A stretch of 59,269 nucleotides of DNA, taken from contig JACPOY010000023.1 in assembly GCA_016191245.1 (NCBI GenBank), forward strand, positions 1-59,269. The letters are read 5' to 3'. The notes below the pieces were generated by a model, which was given only the letters and a program-made list of their open reading frames with translations, ran no database searches and was not told where the DNA came from. Made by a program: the position numbers and the translations under genes. This DNA comes from Gammaproteobacteria bacterium. GTDB taxonomy: Bacteria; Pseudomonadota; Gammaproteobacteria; Berkiellales; Berkiellaceae. Positions within the stretch are counted from its first letter, which is position 1. The number at the start of each line of letters is the position of its first letter. Below, in pieces: positions 29,223-38,231 of this stretch.

Positions 29223-29321
29223 ATGTAAACTATTATTTAGTTATAGGTCATTTTAACATTATTATTATTCATTAAAAGAATTATAGCGAGAAGTGCTAAA
29301 ATACCGTTTAATTTCAACTCA

Positions 29322-30659
29322 TCATTTAAACAGTTTTCTTAAATTATTTTTAGCTTCTAGAGGCAATTGCTTCATTTGAGGAGTTTCTGCTGACTTTTTT
29401 ACATAAAACTTTTCACGAATAGGCCTTTGTAGTAAATATTCTTTATTACAAAGCAAATCATATCTCTGTTCTTTTTTGATCAAGTCATGTTCCTGGGTTT
29501 TAATACCATTATGTTTACGAGATTCTACTTTGGGTGCATTAGAGAATATGCCTTTCCCCAAGTTAATCACAATAATTGAAGACATATAAATTAAAGCAAC
29601 CACAGGCAAATAGGGCGAGAAAAAAGCAGCTGGTATCCAATTTAGCGGTAACGGTAAAATAGGCAAACCAAACGATAAAATTAGCCCAAGATAAATGGCA
29701 CTTTGAAAGATAAAATGTAAAATTATCCAACTACTACTATTTGATAAATTTGGAGACTTCCCTATTAGAAACTTATTTAACTTTACTATAGCTCCCTGCG
29801 ATATCTCATTCACTAACGTTCTAAGCATTCTATACGGTAGCAAAATGATATATAGCAAATCAAACATAAATTTTAATGAAGATAAAGATAATCTGATAGC
29901 CAAATGGGCAAATGATGTATTTTCGTAACTGATACTAAGACTCAAATCATACCAAGCATAAAAAATGTTTTTTAATTTTTTCAATTCTAATTGGCAAAAA
30001 ATAAAAATTCTATGCGTTCCATTCAAAAAATAATATGTTTCATTTGGTTTAAAATCATATGTTTGTTCTTTGAGGTCAATATTTTTGTTTGAAAATGAGC
30101 TAGATCTGATGAGTAGCTCTCTTGACACCCACTGTCGCAGCGCATTTGTTTCATTATTTTTTTCATTCAATTTTTCAATATATAATAATTCATCTCTCAT
30201 TAACAATAATATTCGTATTTTTACGATTGTTCTTAAAAGTTCCTTGAAATTATTTGGCAAAAATGAATTGGAAGTTAATTGTGTATTTTGATTCCAAATA
30301 GCTTTAAAAAATAGATTTTCAAAATCCCAAGCTAAATGATCAATGATTTGAATTCTGTTTTTGCATCGCTGAAATACTTCGCTAGCATGTATTTCAACAT
30401 CTTTTAAATTTTTTACAAAAAGTGCTTTCAGTACTTTTAAGTCTTCAAGCTGGATATGTTGTGTTTTTAATATTTCATTTTTAATAAAACCATCAACATA
30501 CGGAATAATAAGAGAATGATATATTTCGTACACCCACTCTCTTTCTTGACATGGAATAATTGATTCAAAAAATGGCTTCAACTCACATGGTATATCGTGA
30601 TTAGGTGATTTTACTGCACTACATTTCACTGCTTTTCTTGACTTTTTTTCTCTCATCAT
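29322..30659 (-). CDS. Unrecognised membrane protein, possible effector
   Basis: I do not recognise this protein of about 445 residues. The first 230 residues are helical and polar, rich in Lys, Glu and Asn. Hydrophobic segments follow at roughly 265-290 and 310-385 in the longer numbering, including two strong helices around PILPLPLNWIPAAFF. The tail is charged. The frame is open to a TTG at 30704, but GAGGAAG lies directly before tandem ATGs at 30659 and 30656, so this start is chosen. No signal peptide is present. It is divergent from the unknown gene at 30915. Both are AT-rich and unlike the neighbouring housekeeping genes, so acquired or host-directed roles are possible. Confidence 0.72.
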   Translation of the reverse strand: MMREKKSRKAVKCSAVKSPNHDIPCELKPFFESIIPCQEREWVYEIYHSLIIPYVDGFIKNEILKTQHIQLEDLKVLKALFVKNLKDVEIHASEVFQRCKNRIQIIDHLAWDFENLFFKAIWNQNTQLTSNSFLPNNFKELLRTIVKIRILLLMRDELLYIEKLNEKNNETNALRQWVSRELLIRSSSFSNKNIDLKEQTYDFKPNETYYFLNGTHRIFIFCQLELKKLKNIFYAWYDLSLSISYENTSFAHLAIRLSLSSLKFMFDLLYIILLPYRMLRTLVNEISQGAIVKLNKFLIGKSPNLSNSSSWIILHFIFQSAIYLGLILSFGLPILPLPLNWIPAAFFSPYLPVVALIYMSSIIVINLGKGIFSNAPKVESRKHNGIKTQEHDLIKKEQRYDLLCNKEYLLQRPIREKFYVKKSAETPQMKQLPLEAKNNLRKLFK

Positions 30660-30660
30660 G

Positions 30661-30667
30661 GCTTCCT
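30661..30667 (-). promoter_or_regulatory. Ribosome site choosing the start of the 29.3-30.7 kb gene
   Basis: On the minus strand GAGGAAGC lies 2-5 bases before ATGATG at 30659-30654. The upstream TTG start at 30704 has only AT-rich sequence before it, so the shorter product is preferred. Confidence 0.55.
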
Positions 30668-30914
30668 CAAACGAGACAGCCTTGTCTTCATCAATTGAGC
30701 ACAAATGAATAAACTGACCAATATCTAAATATAAGTATAGAATTTTAAAAAAAACATGCTACTGATAAAATATAAGGGTGTTATATTTACAATTTTCATA
30801 TATTTCAGACATTTATTCGTCCGACATTGAGCCAAACATGCTTGTTTTAAATCCCCTGGTTTTTTATGATGGTTGTATAAAGGCTTGCCTTTATCTTGGG
30901 GGAGTTTCACAACT

Positions 30915-32840
30915 ATGGCAGCTACACTATTTCAACCTAGTCTGACAGAGCTAGAATTTCAATTACAAAAAGCAGCTTTATTTAACAACGAAAAAGCATT
31001 CTTTAGTTTACTTGAAACATTAAAAAGAATGTATAAAGGATATATTCCAAAAGATAAAGTTTTAAGACTGTTTCACAATCAAGAGGTAAGTCTTATTGCT
31101 TCGCTTATAGCAACAACAGAGCAGATGACAACTCAAAAACCCGATGATGAATCTCCTAAAGCAAAAATAATTTTTGAAATATTAAATGTACTAAAAGATG
31201 CTGATATTACTATTGATGATTTAAATGAAGTGCAAAACATGTATGTGGTTCATCCTCAAACAATTGGCGCAACGAACGCACCCAAAATAACAATCCAACC
31301 TAAAGACGAACAGCTATATACAATCTATCCACCTTTTGACAGTTTCCATGAATGGGCTATTAATAACAACGCGGGAAAAATTTTAAATCATGCACTAGTC
31401 CAGCAAGCAATGTATATTGATCAAATTCAAAATTTATATGCAAAAGGTGACTTACATTCCGCCAGAGATTTGTATAACAATTCAAAGGAATATTTACATC
31501 TAACGGAAGTAAAAGTATTCAATCAACGATTAGTACAAAAAATACTATATCAGCCATCTAATAATGAGAATAGCAATCAATCTTCATTGCAAGGAAATAC
31601 TTTGTCAATTCATTTTCAAGATAAACTAATTGAACATTTATTGGAAATGAATCAATTGAGTCTATTTAAAATAAAACATGCGGGGTCGCTCAGCACAAAT
31701 TTATATAAAATATTAAAGGAAAATTCTGATTTTGTGAGATCTCAACAAACTCCTGTATTTAAAATTTATGATGTTATTTTGGATTTTAATCAAGAACACA
31801 CTAAATCCAAAATCACTGTTGTGCAACTATTTGATATGCTGAAAGATTATTTCAATGCTGTATCAGATAATGATAAAAGAATCATGCTATCTTCTGATTT
31901 ATTAGCATTTATATTAGAAAACTGGTCAAAAAAAGGTTATGACAATGAAAGGCTAAGAAAAGATAGAAAAGATATTGTTAAATTTTTACTTGATAAAGAC
32001 GCACAAATGATGCCTATTACTTCTCACTATCATGCATTAATATCAATGGATGCTGGTAATAGTGAATTTTTTGTTTATCCTGGGGTCACTGAAACATTTG
32101 AATTATTTGCTGAAAGCATTGCAACCGTATCTGCTATTGGAAGCACTGAACAAAAAAGTATATTAGATCAAGCATTGGTATGCGTTAATAATGCACCTCA
32201 TCCACAACCTATTCCCGATCCTATTATCGTGAAAGCATTATGCAAACATTCAAGTTCTCCTTGCTATTTAGCCCATGAATTGGTTTATAAATTTGCATTA
32301 TTAGATCCTAATTACTATCCACCTTTAGATAGCAAAGCACTACAAGCATTAATACAATCTTTACGATATCTACTAGAATATGATGTTATTATCGATATTG
32401 ATTCAATTCAACCTGGTTCGCATATATTACCTTTCAATGATCCGAAAACAAATGCCCCATATGATCTTTATATGTTTATAATGAGCGATAAGCAGCTGCA
32501 AGCAGGATATTTGATGGGGATCCGCAATGAGGAACTTCTTGTCAATTATCCTATTATTAGAGAAATTTTACTCAATGATCCAAGATCTAAAGAAGAATTG
32601 GATAAATCAGAAAGAAGATCGCGTACTACTTCGCAGGGTGAAAATGTTTATTCATTTACTACTATCAGAGACTTTCTCAAAAATCATCCAGATGTAGCAG
32701 TAAACGTCATGCGGCATATTGATCCGGCTGAGCGCATATCAGGAGCTACGCGCGTTATCACGGCTGCCAAGCTAAAGGAAATTTCAATAAAAAGCGAAAC
32801 CCCTATTAATCCCCCGGAAGTAAAAACCCAGAAGAGTTAA
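30915..32840 (+). CDS. Unrecognised large helical protein, possible effector
   Basis: This protein of about 641 residues has no family I can name. It appears wholly helical and soluble, with no signal peptide or membrane segment, and has a low-complexity polar tail (SERRSRTTSQGEN...). It contains regions that might be degenerate helical repeats, but no clear ankyrin or TPR consensus. The frame opens at 30873, yet the ATG at 30915 is better placed: GGGGGAG lies about 10 bases upstream. The AT-rich codon use resembles that of the giant gene at 47.3 kb. It could be a secreted effector; evidence is only size, composition and neighbours. Confidence 0.7.
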   Translation: MAATLFQPSLTELEFQLQKAALFNNEKAFFSLLETLKRMYKGYIPKDKVLRLFHNQEVSLIASLIATTEQMTTQKPDDESPKAKIIFEILNVLKDADITIDDLNEVQNMYVVHPQTIGATNAPKITIQPKDEQLYTIYPPFDSFHEWAINNNAGKILNHALVQQAMYIDQIQNLYAKGDLHSARDLYNNSKEYLHLTEVKVFNQRLVQKILYQPSNNENSNQSSLQGNTLSIHFQDKLIEHLLEMNQLSLFKIKHAGSLSTNLYKILKENSDFVRSQQTPVFKIYDVILDFNQEHTKSKITVVQLFDMLKDYFNAVSDNDKRIMLSSDLLAFILENWSKKGYDNERLRKDRKDIVKFLLDKDAQMMPITSHYHALISMDAGNSEFFVYPGVTETFELFAESIATVSAIGSTEQKSILDQALVCVNNAPHPQPIPDPIIVKALCKHSSSPCYLAHELVYKFALLDPNYYPPLDSKALQALIQSLRYLLEYDVIIDIDSIQPGSHILPFNDPKTNAPYDLYMFIMSDKQLQAGYLMGIRNEELLVNYPIIREILLNDPRSKEELDKSERRSRTTSQGENVYSFTTIRDFLKNHPDVAVNVMRHIDPAERISGATRVITAAKLKEISIKSETPINPPEVKTQKS

Positions 32841-32932
32841 ATTGTTCGTGTAGCTACAATTAATGCTATATTTCGATTCAAAAACTATTTTCAGCATCTA
32901 TATTTATAGAAAGAGATGAGGAAGGATAATAT

Positions 32933-33331
32933 ATGAATAACTCAATATTTTGGGCAAGACTAGTTGGGTTATATGCAATCATCGTTTCAATAGGGACTTG
33001 CTTTCACTTGAAAGAAATACACGCGTTGATGGCAAGCATGGCCAGCAATCCTGTGAATTCAATGCTTCTTGGATTTTTCACTTTATTTTTAGGCTTGGCA
33101 ATTGTAGTTGATCATCAAGTTTACAAAGGGTGGCCTATTATTGTAACTATTTTAGGATATTGGATAACAATCAAAGGTATTGCCTTATTATTTTTTCCAC
33201 AATGGATTACACCTTTCTTAACATTATGGCAAAGTAAATACATGATTTATGCACCTGTACCAGCTTTAATTATAGGTGTGATTCTATTGTATTGTAGTTT
33301 TTTTCTTACATCAAGACGAATAGAAAATTAG
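32933..33331 (+). CDS. Small four-helix membrane protein
   Basis: The 132-residue protein has four predicted membrane helices, around 8-25, 40-60, 68-90 and 105-125. The spacing recalls small integral membrane proteins of unknown function (DoxX- or DUF-like), but no family is certain. GAGGAAGGA precedes the ATG. Its stop overlaps the convergent YbaK-like gene by 4 bases. Confidence 0.75.
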   Translation: MNNSIFWARLVGLYAIIVSIGTCFHLKEIHALMASMASNPVNSMLLGFFTLFLGLAIVVDHQVYKGWPIIVTILGYWITIKGIALLFFPQWITPFLTLWQSKYMIYAPVPALIIGVILLYCSFFLTSRRIEN

Positions 33332-33798
33332 CACACAGCTATAGCATTACCTCCTGTTAAACTCATTAATTCCTTCGCAGGCAAAGAAAATACTGCATTA
33401 GGTGTGCCAGCCGCAGCCCAAATTGTTTTAAGTTTTAACAGATCTTGATCAATAAATACTTTGAGTTTTACATGAAAGCCAATTGGCGGTACCCCACCAA
33501 TAGCAAAGCCTAGTGTCTCTTTAACCCATTTACCATCCGGTTGCTCTATATTCTCTCCTAGTGCATTTTCAATCAATGTCGTATTGATACGATTTATACC
33601 AGATGCAATCACTAAAATAGGTTGCTGTGAAATAACTGTTCTAAAAATAATTGATTTTGCAATCTCAGCCACGCTGCAACCTACTGCTTGTGCAGCATCA
33701 TTTGCTGTTCGAGTAGAGGCAGGTAATTCCTTAACTACAAAATCAAAACCATTTTCTTTTAAAGCGATTTGTACTTGATTAGCGCTCGTTTTTAACAT
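33328..33798 (-). CDS. YbaK/EbsC family aminoacyl-tRNA deacylase
   Basis: This is a free-standing editing-domain protein expected to hydrolyse mischarged tRNA such as Cys- or Ala-tRNA(Pro). Its 156 residues hold the family landmarks: TANDAAQAVGCSVAEIAKSI near 28, the Gly-Gly stretch FAIGGVPPIG near 98, and WAAAGTPNAVFSL near 126 with the GTPN loop. The start at 33798 (MLKTSANQ) is chosen because upstream residues in the open frame overlap the neighbour and have no ribosome site. It follows the DUF2000 gene by 2 bases on the same strand, forming a three-gene unit with PhzF. Confidence 0.9.
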   Translation of the reverse strand: MLKTSANQVQIALKENGFDFVVKELPASTRTANDAAQAVGCSVAEIAKSIIFRTVISQQPILVIASGINRINTTLIENALGENIEQPDGKWVKETLGFAIGGVPPIGFHVKLKVFIDQDLLKLKTIWAAAGTPNAVFSLPAKELMSLTGGNAIAVC

Positions 33799-33800
33799 GA

Positions 33801-34220
33801 TTATTTCCAAAGTGAGAATTTCTTGGTCAATTCTGTAACGACACCCCACTCGCCGCAAATAACAATTCCCATAAAATTGATATTTTCTTCTGTGGTTTCT
33901 TTTGTTCTAGCAAGCTGTTCTTCCCATGTGCCGACTGTCATGGTGTCTGTAAATACTGAAAACTGTATGCCTTCGATAATCGCACTTTTTCTTAAATTAT
34001 TAATTTTATTGCTATTGGCGTTTAATATAATAAATGGCATTTTCGAGATATCTGGATAAACGTTATTTGATTTATCTTGATAATCCACCAAATTCAAAAC
34101 ATCTCGTCCTAAGCCTGCCCCAAAACCAATACACATATGTGCTAGCGCATTCATTATCTTACCTGTTTCAATACTTTTATTCATCACAGCAACTAATTTA
34201 TTTTCAAAAGGATACATCAT
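33801..34220 (-). CDS. DUF2000 family protein
   Basis: The 139-residue protein matches the DUF2000 layout: KLVAVMNKSIETGKIMNALAHM at the N-terminus, then a MPFIILNAN strand, FTDTMTVGTWEEQ in the middle, and GIVICGEWGVVTELTKKFSLW at the end. Function is unknown; the fold is thought to be peptidyl-tRNA-hydrolase-like. Its start overlaps the PhzF stop by 4 bases and its stop lies 2 bases before ybaK, so the three are co-translated. Confidence 0.87.
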   Translation of the reverse strand: MMYPFENKLVAVMNKSIETGKIMNALAHMCIGFGAGLGRDVLNLVDYQDKSNNVYPDISKMPFIILNANSNKINNLRKSAIIEGIQFSVFTDTMTVGTWEEQLARTKETTEENINFMGIVICGEWGVVTELTKKFSLWK

Positions 34221-35695
34221 TCATTCCTCGCATTTAATTGAATTTCAGTAGAAAAGAAGTGATTGGCTTTCGCAAAAACTTGGGCTTTATACTCACCTTT
34301 ATTGAACGCATACTTTACTTTTACCGTTCCAGGACGTGATAGAAAATGCCCCTGCTCTATGCCGATTTCCCCTTTATCTTTTGTGATAATTTTATTTTTA
34401 TGAGCATAAGCGACTAATCCACCAATCACAGAACCTGTAAACAAATCTTCATTGATTCCGACTGCAGGCGCAAAACATCGCATATGGATGTGATTTTCAT
34501 CAGAAAACGCGTGAGGGGTCAAAACACAGATCACCGTAATATCATTATTTTTGCAAAACTTTGCTACTGTTTTAGGATCACTTTCAATAGATTCTAACGC
34601 TTTTAGATCTTTTACAGTGATATATAAATCTTTATTGGTTTTTTCATAATAGAGCTTATGTTTAGTGTTCACATTACTAAGTGGAATACTTAAAATTTCA
34701 GCTATCACGCCATGAGTATGCGGCGTTTCCTCAAGGTGGATAACAGGTGATGTAAAATTGACTTTTATATTGCCTTCATCTGAAATACCACATCCCATTT
34801 GCAGCATTCCAGCTAAAGTTTCAACCTCAAATTGATATGTTCCTGTCTTACCCATATTGAGCCGCTTTTCTTTAGCCAACATATACAAAGCACCTACCGT
34901 TGAATGGCCACAAAACACCATTTCCTGTCCAGTAGGAGTAAAATAGCGCATTCTGCAATCAGCACTTTCACTTGATAATACAAAGGCAGTCTCAGCATTA
35001 TTCATTTCGCGAGTAATGCTTCGCATCGTATCTTCTTCTAGATCATCCGCATCAAGCACAACGCCCGCTGGATTTCCAGAAAATGGTGCGTCACTAAAAG
35101 CATCCACTTGGTGAATATGAATTTTGCGAATGGATTTAGCCCAGTTAAGATGATTGTAAACTGTTGCACGTGACAAGTGTAAGCGATTAGCTAACCACGC
35201 AGTGGAATCTTTATAGTGAAGCAGCCCTTTCTCATATAAACATAAAATAAGCTCTCGTTTTTCTAAGCGGGTTAATGCGTCGATATTTAACTTATTACCA
35301 ACAAGAAAGCTCTCTATCTGCTGATTTGCTGTATTTTCCCAAGATTGACTTTCTGATGGTAAAGGGGCTTGAGTTTCGCCCATAAAACGCTTTATTTCAT
35401 CAAAGCCATTTGCAAACCACGTCATATCAAAGCGAAATCGAACGATAGTATTGCCTAACTCGTTATCATCAAATGCAATATAATGTGTTTTGGTTTTTTT
35501 ACCATTGGCCAGTGTTTCAATGATAACCGTTTCAGGCATTTGCGCAGGAAAGGCACAATCTTGCTTGTGATGACTTAAGGGATTCCATGACTCTAGTAAG
35601 TGATGTAGTTTAGCAGAGAATATGGATACTTCTAACCATGGAGAAAGTAGCGATGTAAGGTGCTTTAAAAGCGTAATAGATTGATTTTCAAGCAT
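34217..35695 (-). CDS. Fusion of YheO-like regulator and PhzF-like isomerase
   Basis: Residues 1-190 resemble the YheO-type transcription regulators. A PAS-like part (about 5-105) is followed by an HTH of the HTH_22 kind, with ILCLYEKGLLHYKDSTAWLA and LHLSRATVYNHL near 150-185. Residues from about 190 to the end are a full PhzF family enzyme, with VDAFSDAPFSGNPAGVVL, the NNAETAF segment carrying the likely catalytic Glu, and MVFCGHSTVGAL. The Pfam members of the second part are diaminopimelate-epimerase-fold isomerases, and the phenazine pathway itself is absent. The chosen start is the ATG at 35695; a TTG at 35710 also fits the frame. The two halves are in one uninterrupted frame. Confidence 0.85.
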   Translation of the reverse strand: MLENQSITLLKHLTSLLSPWLEVSIFSAKLHHLLESWNPLSHHKQDCAFPAQMPETVIIETLANGKKTKTHYIAFDDNELGNTIVRFRFDMTWFANGFDEIKRFMGETQAPLPSESQSWENTANQQIESFLVGNKLNIDALTRLEKRELILCLYEKGLLHYKDSTAWLANRLHLSRATVYNHLNWAKSIRKIHIHQVDAFSDAPFSGNPAGVVLDADDLEEDTMRSITREMNNAETAFVLSSESADCRMRYFTPTGQEMVFCGHSTVGALYMLAKEKRLNMGKTGTYQFEVETLAGMLQMGCGISDEGNIKVNFTSPVIHLEETPHTHGVIAEILSIPLSNVNTKHKLYYEKTNKDLYITVKDLKALESIESDPKTVAKFCKNNDITVICVLTPHAFSDENHIHMRCFAPAVGINEDLFTGSVIGGLVAYAHKNKIITKDKGEIGIEQGHFLSRPGTVKVKYAFNKGEYKAQVFAKANHFFSTEIQLNARNE

Positions 35696-35858
35696 TTTAT
35701 TCAAGCCCAAGTCAATTAGCTAATTATTATTTAGAATATTATTCTATTTTAGAATATTTTTCAATATTCAACCGACGAATGCCCATAAAATTTTATGACA
35801 TGATTTGAAAGCTGTTCACGCGTATATTCCTTTTTATAAAAAATATAGGGAGGTATTT

Positions 35859-36386
35859 ATGGCATCATGGTTCTCATGGGGTTCGCAGGGTTCTACAATT
35901 AAAACAATAGAAGGCGCTCTTAGTTCAGTATCAACACCAGTGTTAAGTGCCATTAAATCAGTATTTGATAGTGCTCGCGCAAATCCTAATGTTGCAATAC
36001 TCTTAACACTGCTTGTTACATCAGGTGGTTACTTACTATTACGCAGATATGGTAAAGCAAAAGAAGTTTCAAATTTAGATGATATTAGAAACTCTTTACG
36101 AGTGATCAATTTTAGATTGGATGGTCATGCAGATACTCTTACCAATCACACAACTTCATTGGCATCACTTGCTCGTACTTTACTAACATTCACTGAACCG
36201 CTGATGAATTGCAGAACCAGTGGTATTAATATAGAAAGAGCACAAGCAGAACATTATTCAGGACTATTAAGCCAATTTAGAGATCAAAATATCACATTGA
36301 GTTCTATTGATCGTTCTTTGGGAACAGTGAAGAGAGATCTTGATGTTGTTGTTACAGATGTGAGAGCTCGCTCTAGGACACTCTAA
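35859..36386 (+). CDS. Small single-helix membrane protein of unknown function
   Basis: This 175-residue protein has one membrane helix at about 45-60 (VAILLTLLVTSGGYLLL). A polar helical region follows, with heptad-like runs of Leu, Ile and Thr (about 75-170) that may form a coiled coil. GGGAGG lies 7 bases before the ATG at 35859. An 18-residue upstream extension of the frame is unlikely. Not recognised; the arrangement resembles small host-membrane-targeted or envelope proteins, which is inference only. Confidence 0.7.
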   Translation: MASWFSWGSQGSTIKTIEGALSSVSTPVLSAIKSVFDSARANPNVAILLTLLVTSGGYLLLRRYGKAKEVSNLDDIRNSLRVINFRLDGHADTLTNHTTSLASLARTLLTFTEPLMNCRTSGINIERAQAEHYSGLLSQFRDQNITLSSIDRSLGTVKRDLDVVVTDVRARSRTL

Positions 36387-36397
36387 TCTATGGGATT

Positions 36398-36862
36398 TCA
36401 TAAACTCTTAAGTAGACCTTGTGTTTGCAGTTGATCATCAAAATATTTGATAAAAAATGTTTTAGTTAATTGGGGGTTTTTAACGTTTTTTCTAACAAAT
36501 TCAATCTCAAAGCCACATTTTGTATAAAACTCTGGCGCTTGAAAGGCACTCGTCACCAGATTCATATTATTAAACCCTTTGCCTTTGAATTGATTCTCAA
36601 GCGCTTGAATTAATTTTTTGCCATAGCCTTTACCACGATAAGCTTTATCTATCCAAATATCATCAATATAAATTTCTGCAAATGCAGTATAAGCATTGAG
36701 AACGCCAACGACTTCATTTTTCTCATCTCTTAAGATTAATGAGAATGGTTTATAGTTAACATCTATTCCCTGACTACTTTCATATTCTATAAAACCTTTT
36801 CTCATCTTTTCTTCGATTTCATCTGGAAGCACTTCAACACTTTCCACTTTCATATCTTTCAT
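36398..36862 (-). CDS. GNAT family N-acetyltransferase
   Basis: This is an acetyl-CoA-dependent transferase of about 154 residues. The acetyl-CoA binding motif is IWIDKAYRGKGYGKKLIQAL (R/Q-x-x-G-x-G/A form), preceded by an ILRDEKNEVVGVLNAY strand and followed by APEFYTKCGFEIE. The chosen start, ATG at 36862, lies one base after the stop of the S66 peptidase gene, with GGGAT upstream, so the pair is translationally coupled. The acceptor cannot be read. The same S66 plus GNAT order recurs at 41.3-42.7 kb. Confidence 0.88.
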   Translation of the reverse strand: MKDMKVESVEVLPDEIEEKMRKGFIEYESSQGIDVNYKPFSLILRDEKNEVVGVLNAYTAFAEIYIDDIWIDKAYRGKGYGKKLIQALENQFKGKGFNNMNLVTSAFQAPEFYTKCGFEIEFVRKNVKNPQLTKTFFIKYFDDQLQTQGLLKSL

Positions 36863-36863
36863 T

Positions 36864-37787
36864 TTATTTATCCCAAGAAACGCTAACGGTATGATTATCT
36901 GCATCTAATATTATTGTTTGGCCAATCGGTAAAACACATCGCCGTTGTTGGTGGCCATAGGGGAAATTTTTAAGGCAAGGTACTGATAAACGGGATGACC
37001 ATTCATCAATAACATGATCAACCGTTCCATCACGTTCGGGAAATCTTCTGGCAATGCAATCCTCAAATTTGCCAAAAATAACACCGGCCACTTGATCGAA
37101 GATCCCTATTAGCGCCAGATGAGATAACATAGCATCGACTTTATAAGGTTCCAATCTTACTTCTTCTACTAGAAAAATACATCCTCTGTAATCTGGTTGA
37201 TAAGGTGTTCCATGCAAGGCAACGATAAGATCTGAGTTTCCACCAATTAAGCGACCTTCAACTTTACCTGGATTTACAGTGACACCCTCGGTTATGCTAT
37301 AAGGTATCGCTTGCAAACAAGACATTAATGTTTTATCAATTAAAGGCTCTACTTGGCATGGCACATCATCTTTAATGGTATCTGCCAATAGAAATCCTGA
37401 ATAGGAGATAAGACCTGTTTTGGTTAAGAGACCTAATTGTAAACCTGTCGTATCACTAAAGCCAACCACTATCTTGGGATGTTGACGAATTATGTCATAA
37501 TCAAGTAAAGGTAAAATCCGTTGTGTCCCATAACCACCCCCTGTTGCTATAATCGCTTTTACTTCAGTATCGATAAAAAAATCCATAATATCCTGAGCAC
37601 GTTCTTTATCATTTCCTGCTAAAAATCTATTCGAATTTTTAATATGCTTGCCAAGTTTTATTTTAAAACCTTTTTGCTCTAAGTAAGCAGCGCCTGCTTC
37701 CAAACGACCTGGTATCATAGGACTAGAGGGCGTTATCAAGCCAATAGTATCACCCTTTTCTAAGGGCTTAGGATGAATGTAGCTCAA
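36864..37787 (-). CDS. S66 peptidase (LD-carboxypeptidase / MccF-like), copy 1
   Basis: This cytoplasmic serine peptidase has 307 residues and the family order: TIGLITPSSP near 14, the nucleophile S111 in GFSDTTGLQLGL, the Glu in FLVEEV (E208) and the His H279 in FPYGHQQRR. LdcA members trim murein tetrapeptides for recycling; MccF members cleave toxic peptidyl-nucleotides. Which applies cannot be settled from sequence, but this copy is nearer to LdcA in length and lacks the MccF-type WSDDAW segment seen in copy 2. It is coupled to the downstream GNAT gene. Confidence 0.92.
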   Translation of the reverse strand: MSYIHPKPLEKGDTIGLITPSSPMIPGRLEAGAAYLEQKGFKIKLGKHIKNSNRFLAGNDKERAQDIMDFFIDTEVKAIIATGGGYGTQRILPLLDYDIIRQHPKIVVGFSDTTGLQLGLLTKTGLISYSGFLLADTIKDDVPCQVEPLIDKTLMSCLQAIPYSITEGVTVNPGKVEGRLIGGNSDLIVALHGTPYQPDYRGCIFLVEEVRLEPYKVDAMLSHLALIGIFDQVAGVIFGKFEDCIARRFPERDGTVDHVIDEWSSRLSVPCLKNFPYGHQQRRCVLPIGQTIILDADNHTVSVSWDK

Positions 37788-37802
37788 GCATCACCTCCAG
37801 AG

Positions 37803-38231
37803 TTAAACTACTTTCAATATTTTTGTCATTTCATTGAAAGTTATACTTTCAATTTTCATTTTCTGGCACACTAATAATAGTTTGATTTTTTCTGTCACAA
37901 TGGTCATTTTATTTAGTTTTGCTGTTGCAAGAAGATAAGGGGCTGCTTGTTCAATTGAAGATAGCGGATCAATTAATTGAGGATAACGGTTAACAATTAT
38001 TTTGGTTTGATCCAAAAGTTCTTCATTAAGCGGTATAACAAAATGTCGTTGTTTGATTGCCCATTTATAGATCCCTTCTTCATAAAACTTCAATTCATCG
38101 CATACGATTTCAGAGGTGTTCAATTGTCCCTGTGAAATAACATCTTCAAGGTTTTGCCAATAGCTTTTACATTCAACAAGAGGGAACTTTTGATTTGCAA
38201 ATACTAATGCGCTTGAGTCAATGCAATACAT
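37803..38231 (-). CDS. DUF4411 PIN-like protein with altered acidic residue
   Basis: The 142-residue protein has the DUF4411 (PIN-like RNase) layout. D5 is in CIDSSALV, with E46 in CDELKFYEEG, and the C-terminal strand is MTIVTEK with E114. In the usual DPxLIA motif the Asp appears to be Ala: residues 96-100 read AAPYL, codon GCC for A97. One base change from GAC would give this. If so, the nuclease is probably inactive. The gene overlaps the stop of the upstream COG2856 regulator by 1 base (TAATG), the typical arrangement of this toxin-antitoxin-like pair. Confidence 0.82.
   Translation of the reverse strand: MYCIDSSALVFANQKFPLVECKSYWQNLEDVISQGQLNTSEIVCDELKFYEEGIYKWAIKQRHFVIPLNEELLDQTKIIVNRYPQLIDPLSSIEQAAPYLLATAKLNKMTIVTEKIKLLLVCQKMKIESITFNEMTKILKVV

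Noticed and set aside
34217..35695. Phenazine biosynthesis
   Set aside because: Only a PhzF-family protein is present; no other phz gene is seen, and the family is mostly unrelated to phenazines.
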